DNA of 7,228 bases from Oceanococcus sp041619315 (GCA_041619315.1 JBFKEC010000168.1:1-7228), one strand, 5' to 3'. Positions 1-5,632 are shown, counted from the first letter of the stretch. Numbers and translations: made by a program. The notes: generated from the letters alone by a model not told the origin.

Positions 1-110
1 CGCATCATCCACCCGCGCAATGCAACTAGCAGCAGCGTCATCAGCAAGAGCAAGCCGAAATTGATCAGGACCATCCACTGAAACAGTTCAATGATTTGAT
101 TTATATCCAT
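1..110 (-). CDS. Small membrane protein, N-terminal 36 residues only (DUF6868-like)
   Basis: A minus-strand reading frame opens with ATG at 110-108 and runs off the left edge of the window without a stop. The visible protein begins MDINQIIELFQWMVLINFG and continues as a strongly hydrophobic stretch rich in Leu, then an Arg-Gly-Trp turn, which looks like a first transmembrane helix of a short inner-membrane protein. An AGGA ribosome-binding sequence lies about 6 nt upstream of the ATG. The opening residues resemble the DUF6868 family of small two-helix membrane proteins as I remember it; this is recognition by eye only, and the function of that family is unknown to me. It follows the persulfide dioxygenase gene by 46 nt on the same strand, so cotranscription with fnr and the dioxygenase is likely. 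A FNR-box-like sequence overlaps its start codon. Confidence 0.7.
   Translation of the reverse strand, partial: MDINQIIELFQWMVLINFGLLLLMTLLLVALRGWMM
96..109. promoter_or_regulatory. FNR-box-like sequence overlapping a start codon (weak)
   Basis: TTGATTTATATCCA matches the FNR consensus TTGAT-N4-ATCAA at 9 of 10 fixed positions. It lies inside the first codons of the small membrane protein gene, so it cannot act as an activator site for that gene at a normal distance. It may simply reflect the codons for Asp-Ile-Asn-Gln. I list it because a FNR-type regulator is encoded two genes upstream in the same run. Confidence 0.2.
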
Positions 111-156
111 GTCTCATCCTTGGCCTCGCGTGGCCCTTGTTCAGTGGGGCTGTGAT

Positions 157-1056
157 TCAGCCTCCACCCAGAGCATTGATCGGAATGCTTAGATAACTCA
201 TGCCATTGGCATGTGGCGGTGGCAGATGACCGGCACGAATATTGACCTGCAGCGACGGCAAAATCCGGGCTGGCGCACGCAGGGTTGAATCACGCGCCTC
301 TCGCTTGGCCACAAATTCCTCCTCGCTGATTCCAGACCCAATCATCGGATTGTTGGCAAGCTCTTCGGCCACCGTGGTTTGCCACGCCGGTCCGCGCGAC
401 TCGAGCCCATAGTCATGGCACATGAACAGCCGGGTTTCGGCGGGCAATGACAGGACCCGATGAATCGAGCGGTACAACTGGCGCGCATCACCACCCGGAA
501 AATCCGCCCGCGCGGTGCCCGCATCCGGCATGAACAGGGTGTCGCCGACAAACACGGCATCATCAATTCGGTAGCTCACACAGGCCGGGGTATGTCCGGG
601 CGTGAACAGCACTTCAATGTCGTGCGAACCCAGCGCAATGCGCTCACAATCCGACAGCAGCCGATCAAAACCACCATCGTTCTCCCACGCATCCTCGGGC
701 ATGTCGAACAATTTGCCGAAGCGCTCCTGAACCTGACGGATATTGGCCCCGATCGCCACCTCGCCACCGACTTCATGCTTCAGGGCCTGGGCCCCACTGA
801 GGTGATCCGCATGGGCATGGGTTTCCAGAATCCAGCGCAGTTTGAGCTGCTTGTCGCGCAGATATGCAACCAGCTTGTGCACGCTGGCTTTGTGCACGCG
901 ACCCGCGTCCGGCTCGAAATCCAGCACCGGGTCAATGACCACCGCATCTGCACTGTCCGGGTCGTAAACCACATAGGTCACGGTGCCTGAGGCGGTGTCA
1001 TAAAACGGCTCGATCGTGACCACATTGGCCGCCATATCGGGATTGGTTTGAGTCAT
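157..1056 (-). CDS. ETHE1/Blh-type persulfide dioxygenase (MBL-fold metallohydrolase)
   Basis: A 299-residue cytoplasmic protein of the metallo-beta-lactamase fold, in the ETHE1-like branch whose characterised members oxidise glutathione persulfide to sulfite with a mononuclear iron. Visible motifs are HAHADH (80-85), GHTPACVSY with His155, GDTLF with Asp172, the TARADFPGG segment (181-189) matching the ETHE1 Arg/Asp pair, and CHDYG with His214. By family knowledge His80, His155 and Asp172 would be the iron ligands. The C-terminal part (VNIRAG...PPP..NG.SYL, about 271-296) is typical of the longer Blh/PDO2-like bacterial group; there is no rhodanese fusion. The start is fixed by AGGAGG 8 nt upstream, and ATG shares its A with the TGA of the FNR gene (TGATG), which implies translational coupling. 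Family membership is secure; the persulfide substrate is inferred from family. Confidence 0.88.
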   Translation of the reverse strand: MTQTNPDMAANVVTIEPFYDTASGTVTYVVYDPDSADAVVIDPVLDFEPDAGRVHKASVHKLVAYLRDKQLKLRWILETHAHADHLSGAQALKHEVGGEVAIGANIRQVQERFGKLFDMPEDAWENDGGFDRLLSDCERIALGSHDIEVLFTPGHTPACVSYRIDDAVFVGDTLFMPDAGTARADFPGGDARQLYRSIHRVLSLPAETRLFMCHDYGLESRGPAWQTTVAEELANNPMIGSGISEEEFVAKREARDSTLRAPARILPSLQVNIRAGHLPPPHANGMSYLSIPINALGGG

Positions 1057-1781
1057 CAGGCAGCCCTCCTGTGGCCGGTGATATGGGTACAGGTCTGGGC
1101 CAACGGGCCGGCCATGCGTTCAAGCTGCCTACTGTCCAGCACCTGAAGCTGACGGCGGTTGACCGCGATAATGTTGGCGTTGCGCAGGCGGGTCAGCACC
1201 CGGCTGACCGTTTCGGTGACCAGACGCAAATAATTGGCGATGTCGCGCCGGCTCATATCAAAACGGATGACATCGGAGGGCCGGCTTGCACCCTGTCGCC
1301 CGGCCATATCGAGCAGAAATGCTGCAATGCGCTGTTCAGCACTGTAGTCGCCACCAAGGTTCTGAGCGGCGGCCAGATTGCGGCTGAGCAACTCGACAAA
1401 GCTGCGCCGCAATGCCGGCACACTGGCCAGCGCCTGATCCAGACGATCCATTGGCAAAGCGCACACTTGCGTGTCCGTCAGACTTTGCACATTGCTCAGA
1501 TGGGCACCGACATGCAGGGCATCCAGCCCAATCAGTTCGCCCGGCATATGAAAGGCACGGACTCGCTCATTGCCATCGGCATCAATACTCATGCTCTTGA
1601 GCACGCCGCTGCGCACCGCGTATATGGCGGGTGCGGATTCACCCTCCCAACACAGGTAATCACCACCCTTGAGGGCGACGGAGCTTTGCGTGACTGCAGC
1701 GCTGGTGTCTGCGGCGGATTGCGCTTGACCGTCACACACGGCACGCAAGCCGCATTGGTCGCAAGAGTGTTGTGAGGGCAT
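1056..1781 (-). CDS. fnr: FNR-type Crp/Fnr regulator with four [4Fe-4S] cysteines
   Basis: A 241-residue transcription factor of the Crp/Fnr family. Cys7, Cys10 and Cys16 reproduce the C-x2-C-x5-C spacing of the E. coli FNR N-terminus, and Cys107 (TQVCALP) aligns with the fourth ligand, FNR Cys122; two further cysteines (44, 231) are not in ligand positions. A cyclic-nucleotide-binding-like beta roll spans about 35-115, the dimer helix about 117-140, and the winged helix about 145-220. The recognition helix reads VTETVSR (188-194), with Glu190, Ser193 and Arg194 matching the residues by which FNR reads TTGAT half-sites. It should therefore be an oxygen-labile Fe-S activator of anaerobic genes, not a FixK-type protein lacking the cluster. 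The upstream SD is weak (GGTGA). The gene runs directly into the persulfide dioxygenase. A perfect FNR box elsewhere in the window (5569-5582) is a plausible target. Confidence 0.92.
   Translation of the reverse strand: MPSQHSCDQCGLRAVCDGQAQSAADTSAAVTQSSVALKGGDYLCWEGESAPAIYAVRSGVLKSMSIDADGNERVRAFHMPGELIGLDALHVGAHLSNVQSLTDTQVCALPMDRLDQALASVPALRRSFVELLSRNLAAAQNLGGDYSAEQRIAAFLLDMAGRQGASRPSDVIRFDMSRRDIANYLRLVTETVSRVLTRLRNANIIAVNRRQLQVLDSRQLERMAGPLAQTCTHITGHRRAA
1065..1070 (-). promoter_or_regulatory. Ribosome-binding site of the persulfide dioxygenase gene
   Basis: AGGAGG on the minus strand, 8 nt before the ATG at 1056. It lies inside the last codons of the FNR gene, so ribosomes finishing fnr are delivered straight to this start. 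It decides the start of the dioxygenase. Confidence 0.85.
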
Positions 1782-1803
1782 CCGAGATCACCGCATTGAC
1801 GTG

Positions 1804-1830
1804 TGAATACATCATGCGAGGCTGCGTCAA
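1804..1830 (-). promoter_or_regulatory. Possible promoter of the fnr-dioxygenase unit
   Basis: On the minus strand, TTGACG (1830-1825) is followed after 15 nt by TATTCA (1809-1804), a -35/-10 pair with a spacer two short of ideal, ending 22 nt before the fnr ATG. The short spacer suggests that an activator may be needed. Two copies of AYAGTGCGC lie just upstream. The 138-bp gap is the only obvious place for a separate promoter between fixJ and fnr. Confidence 0.35.
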
Positions 1831-1831
1831 A

Positions 1832-1872
1832 GCGCACTATTCGGACATGCCGAAGCCAGACTTGCGCACTGT
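1832..1872 (-). repeat. Pair of 9-bp direct repeats upstream of fnr
   Basis: GCGCACTAT (1832-1840) and GCGCACTGT (1864-1872) on the plus strand, i.e. ATAGTGCGC and ACAGTGCGC in the direction of fnr. Their spacing, start to start, is 32 bp, about three helical turns. The proximal copy ends one base before the putative -35 element. The arrangement resembles tandem activator sites. I see no match to the published FixJ motif, so the binding protein is unknown. Confidence 0.35.
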
Positions 1873-1873
1873 C

Positions 1874-1901
1874 CCCGGTATGACCTGCAGTCCTTACCGG
1901 G
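1874..1901 (-). terminator. Hairpin downstream of fixJ, possible terminator without a U-tract
   Basis: CCCGGTA (1874-1880) pairs with TACCGGG (1895-1901) to give a 7-bp GC-rich stem; inside it GAC (1882-1884) can pair with GTC (1890-1892). It begins 18 nt beyond the fixJ stop codon on the minus strand. No T-run follows, so it may be a weak or Rho-assisted end, an mRNA-stabilising hairpin, or a protein-binding palindrome. Confidence 0.35.
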
Positions 1902-1919
1902 CTGACCTGTGGAAACTAC

Positions 1920-2543
1920 CTAGGCAATCTTCGCAATACCCGTGCTGACAGTCAGAACCTGACGCAGCAGATGGGCCAAAGAGCGGGCTTGCATCTTGTC
2001 CATCACATTGGCCCGATGCAGTTCGACCGTACGCGCACTGATACCCAGCTCGATGGCGATGACCTTGTTCGACTCACCGTCCACGATGCGCTGAAGAATT
2101 TCCCGCTCACGCGGAGTCAGGTCCTTGACCCGCTCTTCAATTTCTTCACGCTCGGACGCTGCAACCTGATCGTTGTGGTCCTGTTCGATGGCGCGCTGAA
2201 CACGTTGAATCAGAGTTTCTTCACGAAACGGCTTCTGCAGAAAATCGAAAGCCCCTTCGCGCATGGCTTCGACCGCCATGGGCACATCGCCATGCCCGGT
2301 GACAAAAATAATCGGCCAGGCCTGCCGCCGCACTTGAGCTTCGCGGGCCAGTTGCAGTCCACTCATGCCGGGCATGCGCACATCCAGGATCAGACAGGCC
2401 GGATGTTCGTCATGCGCCGCATCGAGAAAGGCTTTTGCATCGGGATAAGCCAGCGCCTGCAGCCCGACCGATTGCATAAGCAGGACCATGGCATCGCGCA
2501 CGGCCTCGTCATCATCAATGATGAACACCTGTCCCTGAATCAT
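1920..2543 (-). CDS. fixJ: FixJ-family response regulator
   Basis: A 207-residue two-domain response regulator. The receiver (about 4-120) shows the acidic cluster FIIDDDE (8-13), phosphoacceptor Asp54 (LDVRMPGMSG), Thr82 and Lys104 (KPF), all as required for phosphotransfer. The LuxR-type helix-turn-helix (about 142-197) contains LTPRERE and the run ISARTVELHRANVMDKM, which is very close to rhizobial FixJ. The start chosen is the ATG at 2543: its TGA-overlapping ATGA joins it to fixL, and GGAGGA lies just ahead. An upstream in-frame ATG at 2582 would add 13 residues encoded inside fixL and has no role in the fold. It should receive phosphate from the adjacent kinase and activate promoters under low oxygen; its targets here are unknown, with the fnr promoter region 3' of it a candidate by analogy with FixJ control of fixK. 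Confidence 0.93.
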   Translation of the reverse strand: MIQGQVFIIDDDEAVRDAMVLLMQSVGLQALAYPDAKAFLDAAHDEHPACLILDVRMPGMSGLQLAREAQVRRQAWPIIFVTGHGDVPMAVEAMREGAFDFLQKPFREETLIQRVQRAIEQDHNDQVAASEREEIEERVKDLTPREREILQRIVDGESNKVIAIELGISARTVELHRANVMDKMQARSLAHLLRQVLTVSTGIAKIA

Positions 2544-3664
2544 GCGTCCTCCACTAACCTCGGCAGAAGAATGGTAAAGCATGTGCCACCACCTTCGCGT
2601 GGGCGGAAACTCAATTCACCATCATGCGCATCAATGATCGATTTGCTGATCGACAAACCCAGGCCCAGCCCTTCTTGGCGTCCGGTGACGAATGGCTTGA
2701 ATATCTGATCCGACAATTGCTCAGCAATACCTGCGCCGCGGTCGAGCACCGCAATCTCAACCCAGTCACGGCTCAGCACCTGACTGCGCAGCTCCACCTG
2801 CACACGCTGAGCAGACTGTGCGCAGGCCTCATAGGCATTGCGCACCAGATTGACCAACACCTGTTGTAACTGGGTTTCATCACCCTGCACCTGCGGGTCT
2901 GCGGGATCCAGGGTGCAGCTGATCTGAAGTTTGCGCGGATCAATTGCGAGCAGCGATTCCACGTCCTGAAGCAGATCACTGAGCTTTAGCGGCTGGGTTT
3001 CCACACCCTGATGCCGAACCAGCCGACGCATGCTGTGGACCACTTTGCCTGCACGTTCAGCTTGCTGGCTGATTTTCTCCAGGGTTTGCACGATGACGGC
3101 GGCATTGGCCACGGGATCTGCGGCCAGGCGGCGACACGCCTGTGCATAGGTGGAAATGGCCGCCAGCGGTTGATTGATTTCATGCGAGATGCCGCTGGCC
3201 AGTTCGGCCAGCATGCCTTGCTGACCAACCTCGGCAATACGCTCACGCTGTTGCACCAGTTCATTTTCACGCTCGGCCAGCTTGGCCTCGATCGCTTTGC
3301 GAGTGGTCAGATCACGGATGAAACCAACATAGCCAGCACTGCCTGCGCTGAGAATTTCGCCGACCGTCAGATCGATCGGAAACACACTGCCATCACGGCG
3401 CTGCGCCATCACTTCGCGGCCAATGCCGATGATGCGTGGCTTGCCTTCCTGACCATAGCGCGACAGATACCCATCGTGTTCGGCGCGATACGGCGCCGGC
3501 ATCAGACAGGACACATTACGCCCGATCAACTCGTCTTTGCCGTAGCCAAACATGTGCAGGGTCGCCGGGTTGATATCCACAATCAAACCTTGCCGGTCGA
3601 TCAATACGATGGCATCGATCGCCGCCTGCATCAGTGCGGTGTAGCGTGCAGCAAGTTGTTGCAT
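2540..3664 (-). CDS. fixL: FixL-type haem-PAS oxygen-sensing histidine kinase (soluble)
   Basis: A 374-residue kinase with no membrane segment, so cytoplasmic. One PAS domain (about 10-120) contains AEHDGYLSRY (61-70) and RIIGIGR (77-83). Aligned by eye to Bradyrhizobium FixL, His63 is the proximal haem ligand (FixL His200), Arg69 and Arg83 match the haem-pocket arginines 206 and 220, and Ile78, Leu99 and Val101 fill the distal hydrophobic triad. A short coiled linker (122-150) leads to the dimerisation domain with phospho-His161 (ISHEINQPL), followed by the ATPase with Asn276 (N box), DRGAGI (308-313) and GLGLGLSISKSII (332-344). It should bind O2 at haem and phosphorylate FixJ when deoxy. 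The ATG at 3664 lacks a clear SD and lies 41 nt after the preceding gene; a second ATG 11 codons in is possible. The 3' end overlaps fixJ by 4 nt. Confidence 0.93.
   Translation of the reverse strand: MQQLAARYTALMQAAIDAIVLIDRQGLIVDINPATLHMFGYGKDELIGRNVSCLMPAPYRAEHDGYLSRYGQEGKPRIIGIGREVMAQRRDGSVFPIDLTVGEILSAGSAGYVGFIRDLTTRKAIEAKLAERENELVQQRERIAEVGQQGMLAELASGISHEINQPLAAISTYAQACRRLAADPVANAAVIVQTLEKISQQAERAGKVVHSMRRLVRHQGVETQPLKLSDLLQDVESLLAIDPRKLQISCTLDPADPQVQGDETQLQQVLVNLVRNAYEACAQSAQRVQVELRSQVLSRDWVEIAVLDRGAGIAEQLSDQIFKPFVTGRQEGLGLGLSISKSIIDAHDGELSFRPREGGGTCFTILLPRLVEDA
2547..2552 (-). promoter_or_regulatory. Ribosome-binding site deciding the fixJ start
   Basis: GGAGGA on the minus strand, 3 nt before the ATG at 2543. 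Its position supports the start that overlaps the fixL stop by ATGA, against the longer alternative from 2582. Confidence 0.75.
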
Positions 3665-3705
3665 GGTCAGGCTCGGCCCACGAACGGCCGACCATTTTCG
3701 ACCAG

Positions 3706-4566
3706 TCAGGACGCGCTGGCCAGAATATTGTCATCAGCAATGCGCCACAGATGGTCTGCACGGCACCCGTGATCGGGGAATATCGCCACACCGGCACTCC
3801 ATTGCGCGTCAGCACAGGTGGATTGAAGCGCCTTCGAAACCCAGGCGCAGGCCGCCTTGGCTGTGCGCACGTCATTGATGAGCAGCGCAACATTGGCGGC
3901 GCCGAAATAACCTGCGCAATCCGCCCGCCCCAGCTGCTTTTGAAGGGCCGCAACACATGCGCCAAGATCACCCTCAGCCTGTTTGAATTGCAGGCTGATC
4001 ACCACGAACGAACGTCCGGCGGTTTCAACCTGGCGAATGCGATCACCGACCCGGTCCAGAAACGAGGTGGCGGTGAGCAAGCCGGTTGCTGGATCAACAT
4101 GCCGGCGGCGCTCGGCTTCCATGCGCCGCACGCGCTGATCTGCGGCTTCATGATGAACCGACAGATAGTGCCTAATGGTCCCGTCCTGGGTCAGTGGATA
4201 AATGCTTTGTTCGATGACATAGCGAAAACCGAAGCGGTCACAGTCCACCGTTTCGGCAGTCCAGACCTGACCGCTGCGTATACATTCCCACATGCGGCGG
4301 TAGAACCTGCGGCCCTGCTCGCCACTGCTCAGCAAGCGCGCGTTGCGCCCAATCGCCTCATCAGCTCGATAGCCAGTCAGATGGGTGAATGGGGCATTGA
4401 CCCACAGGATCACACCGTCGCGATCCGTGATGAACATGGACGGCGCACCGTCAGTCTGGTCCTGGATCTTGGCCTGCGCCTGAAGCTGGTCCGACACGCT
4501 GGTGGCCAGCAAGCGCCGGGCGGTTGCGCCCAGCATGTCACTGCTTGCACCCGCACGAACCTGCAT
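3706..4566 (-). CDS. PAS protein with degenerate GGDEF domain
   Basis: A soluble protein of about 286 residues. A PAS domain (about 44-148) reads ITDRDGVILWVNAPF, LTGYRADEAIGRN, LLSSG and FYRRMW, a pattern common in GGDEF proteins and also near the flavin-binding PAS of NifL. It is followed by a helical linker and a GGDEF-family domain (about 153-286) recognisable from DPATGLL (158-164) and SAGVAIFP. The signature motif is ruined: GAANV (222-226) stands where GGDEF should be, the ND..GH..GD nucleotide/metal region is shortened, and the end stops at AD without the usual Y.AK. It cannot be an active diguanylate cyclase. It may sense a signal through PAS and act by protein contact. The start is uncertain: no candidate has a good SD. 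4566 avoids overlap with usp; 4638 (26-nt overlap) and 4536 are alternatives. Confidence 0.8.
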   Translation of the reverse strand: MQVRAGASSDMLGATARRLLATSVSDQLQAQAKIQDQTDGAPSMFITDRDGVILWVNAPFTHLTGYRADEAIGRNARLLSSGEQGRRFYRRMWECIRSGQVWTAETVDCDRFGFRYVIEQSIYPLTQDGTIRHYLSVHHEAADQRVRRMEAERRRHVDPATGLLTATSFLDRVGDRIRQVETAGRSFVVISLQFKQAEGDLGACVAALQKQLGRADCAGYFGAANVALLINDVRTAKAACAWVSKALQSTCADAQWSAGVAIFPDHGCRADHLWRIADDNILASAS

Positions 4567-4612
4567 GGCCAGAGCGGATTCGGCGCAGGCCGGGCTGGGC
4601 CGCCCCCTAGCG

Positions 4613-5494
4613 TCAGAGGTCGGCAATGATTTCGCCATGGTGGACCAGCACCGGGCATGGTGTGACCCGCAGCAAGCGATCTGCGGTACTGCCAAGGAAG
4701 AAGCGATCCACCGCCGACAGCCCGGCATCGCCCACCACGATCAGGTCGATGGCATGTTCGCGGGCCATTTCGGCAATGATTTTTGAGGGCTTGCCAACGC
4801 TGATGACCGACTCGATCTTGGGCGGCACATCCAGCGTCCGCAGCAGTTCGTCCATGGCCAAGCGTGCGCTTTCACGTTGTGGTTCTATGAAGTCGCCCTG
4901 AAAGTAAGGCGGCAATGTGCGGTCATCCACCACGTGCTGGGCAGCCAGTTCAGCCTCACGGTTGTGGGCCATATCGCGTGCCTGGCGCAGCGCCACATCG
5001 GAAGTCGCTGAAAAATCGACCGCCGCAAGCATCTTGCGATAACCATCCTCTGGATAGTGTTGCTCCGGTCCGATCGCCAGCACCGGCACATCAGCGCCGC
5101 GAATGACCTCATTGGCCACGCTGCCCATGAACCAGCGATCCACACCTTTGCGTGAGTGCGTGCCCATAACAATCAGGTCCGCCTGCTCATCTGCGGCGTA
5201 GCGCAATATGGACGGCGCCGCGCTGATGTCGCGCAGAATGACGCGGGTGACCTTGCCGTCCATCCCGCTGACAAAGCGCGCCATGCGGGTATCCGACATC
5301 TCGTCCATGGCCCGCTCGATGGTCTTGACGTCCGGTATGCCGGCCCAGCCAAACTGATCTCCATGCAAGACCTGAACATGAATCACATGGAGTTGCGCGC
5401 CGGTCCGCTCGGCGAGTGCCTGGGCATGCTCACGCGCCACTTCGCAAGTGTCCGAAAACTCACTCGCGAGTATGATTTTTGTCAATTTTTTCAT
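4613..5494 (-). CDS. Tandem-domain universal stress protein (UspA family)
   Basis: A 293-residue cytoplasmic protein made of two UspA domains (about 1-143 and 152-287). The second keeps the full ATP-binding signature: Asp160 in AVDFS, and G255-x2-G258-x9-G268-S269 (VGDAGLS...FLGST). The first is degenerate: Glu12 replaces the Asp (ASEFS), and Ser114 replaces the second Gly (MGTHSRKG...MGS, 110-125). Probably only one site per chain binds nucleotide. The start has GGAG about 8 nt upstream. It is the first gene of the minus-strand run leading into the PAS-GGDEF, fixL and fixJ genes, and a perfect FNR box lies 75 nt upstream. Tandem Usp proteins are commonly induced at low oxygen under FNR/ANR or DosR-type control, which fits this context; the molecular role remains unclear for the family. 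Confidence 0.9.
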   Translation of the reverse strand: MKKLTKIILASEFSDTCEVAREHAQALAERTGAQLHVIHVQVLHGDQFGWAGIPDVKTIERAMDEMSDTRMARFVSGMDGKVTRVILRDISAAPSILRYAADEQADLIVMGTHSRKGVDRWFMGSVANEVIRGADVPVLAIGPEQHYPEDGYRKMLAAVDFSATSDVALRQARDMAHNREAELAAQHVVDDRTLPPYFQGDFIEPQRESARLAMDELLRTLDVPPKIESVISVGKPSKIIAEMAREHAIDLIVVGDAGLSAVDRFFLGSTADRLLRVTPCPVLVHHGEIIADL

Positions 5495-5568
5495 GCGTGC
5501 TCTCCAGTTTTAGCTGGCCTCAAGACAGGGCCTTAGGCTCACATTGGCTTAAAACAACGCAACGCTCA

Positions 5569-5582
5569 TTGATCTGGATCAA
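5569..5582. promoter_or_regulatory. Perfect FNR/ANR box in the divergent usp-channel intergenic region
   Basis: TTGATCTGGATCAA matches TTGAT-N4-ATCAA at all 10 fixed positions and is itself nearly a full palindrome. It lies in the 155-bp gap between two divergent starts (5494 minus, 5650 plus), the place expected for a shared control site. The window encodes an FNR-type regulator with the matching recognition helix. Its centre is 5575.5. For the channel gene this is exactly -41.5 if transcription begins at 5617. For usp I find no convincing -10 at -41.5, so its use in that direction is less certain. Confidence 0.85.
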
Positions 5583-5601
5583 CTTTTAGTCCGCTCATCC
5601 A

Positions 5602-5615
5602 TGTTTCACTACACT
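5602..5615 (+). promoter_or_regulatory. Candidate -10 region of the channel gene
   Basis: TG-T-TTCACT (5602-5610) is an extended -10 that would give a start near 5617 and place the FNR box at -41.5, the class II FNR arrangement in which no good -35 is needed. A better-matching hexamer, TACACT (5610-5615), overlaps it and would put the box at about -46.5. I cannot choose between them from sequence alone. Confidence 0.45.
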
Positions 5616-5632
5616 GGGCTCAAATAGCCCAG
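5614..5632. repeat. 7-bp perfect inverted repeat before the channel gene
   Basis: CTGGGCT-CAAAT-AGCCCAG forms a perfect 7-bp stem with a 5-nt loop, ending 17 nt before the GTG start and just upstream of its GAAGG ribosome-binding sequence. It overlaps the presumed transcription start, so it may be an operator, or a 5'-end hairpin of the mRNA if transcription begins slightly upstream. There is no U-tract, so it is not an intrinsic terminator. Confidence 0.4.

Noticed and set aside
460..990. Plus-strand open frame opposite the persulfide dioxygenase gene
   Set aside because: It is antisense to a gene with a full set of MBL motifs, has no SD, and its composition is that of a reverse-frame shadow. 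The same holds for the plus-strand frames at 1071-1775, 1971-2708 and 3011-3772.
1796..1809. TTGACGTGTGAATA near the fnr promoter as an autoregulatory FNR box
   Set aside because: Only the left half resembles TTGAT; the right half matches at 2 of 5 positions.
2544..2582. Longer N-terminus for FixJ starting at 2582
   Set aside because: The 13 extra residues precede a normal receiver start, are encoded within fixL, and the ATG at 2543 has GGAGGA and the ATGA overlap with fixL.
3568..3585. TTGAT...ATCAA pair inside fixL as a FNR box
   Set aside because: The half-sites are separated by 7 nt instead of 4 and lie in the middle of conserved PAS coding sequence.
3634..4629. Long plus-strand open frame (331 codons) opposite the PAS-GGDEF gene
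   Set aside because: It shows no recognisable domain, lies antisense to a gene with clear PAS and GGDEF-family motifs, and such frames are common opposite GC-rich coding DNA.
4613..4728. PAS-GGDEF gene starting at 4728 inside usp
   Set aside because: It would overlap the conserved end of usp by 116 nt, has no SD, and the added residues look like a frame-shifted reading of usp.
5530..5538. GCCTTAGGC short palindrome upstream of usp
   Set aside because: Only 4 bp per arm, with no run of T and no relation to a promoter element; expected by chance.
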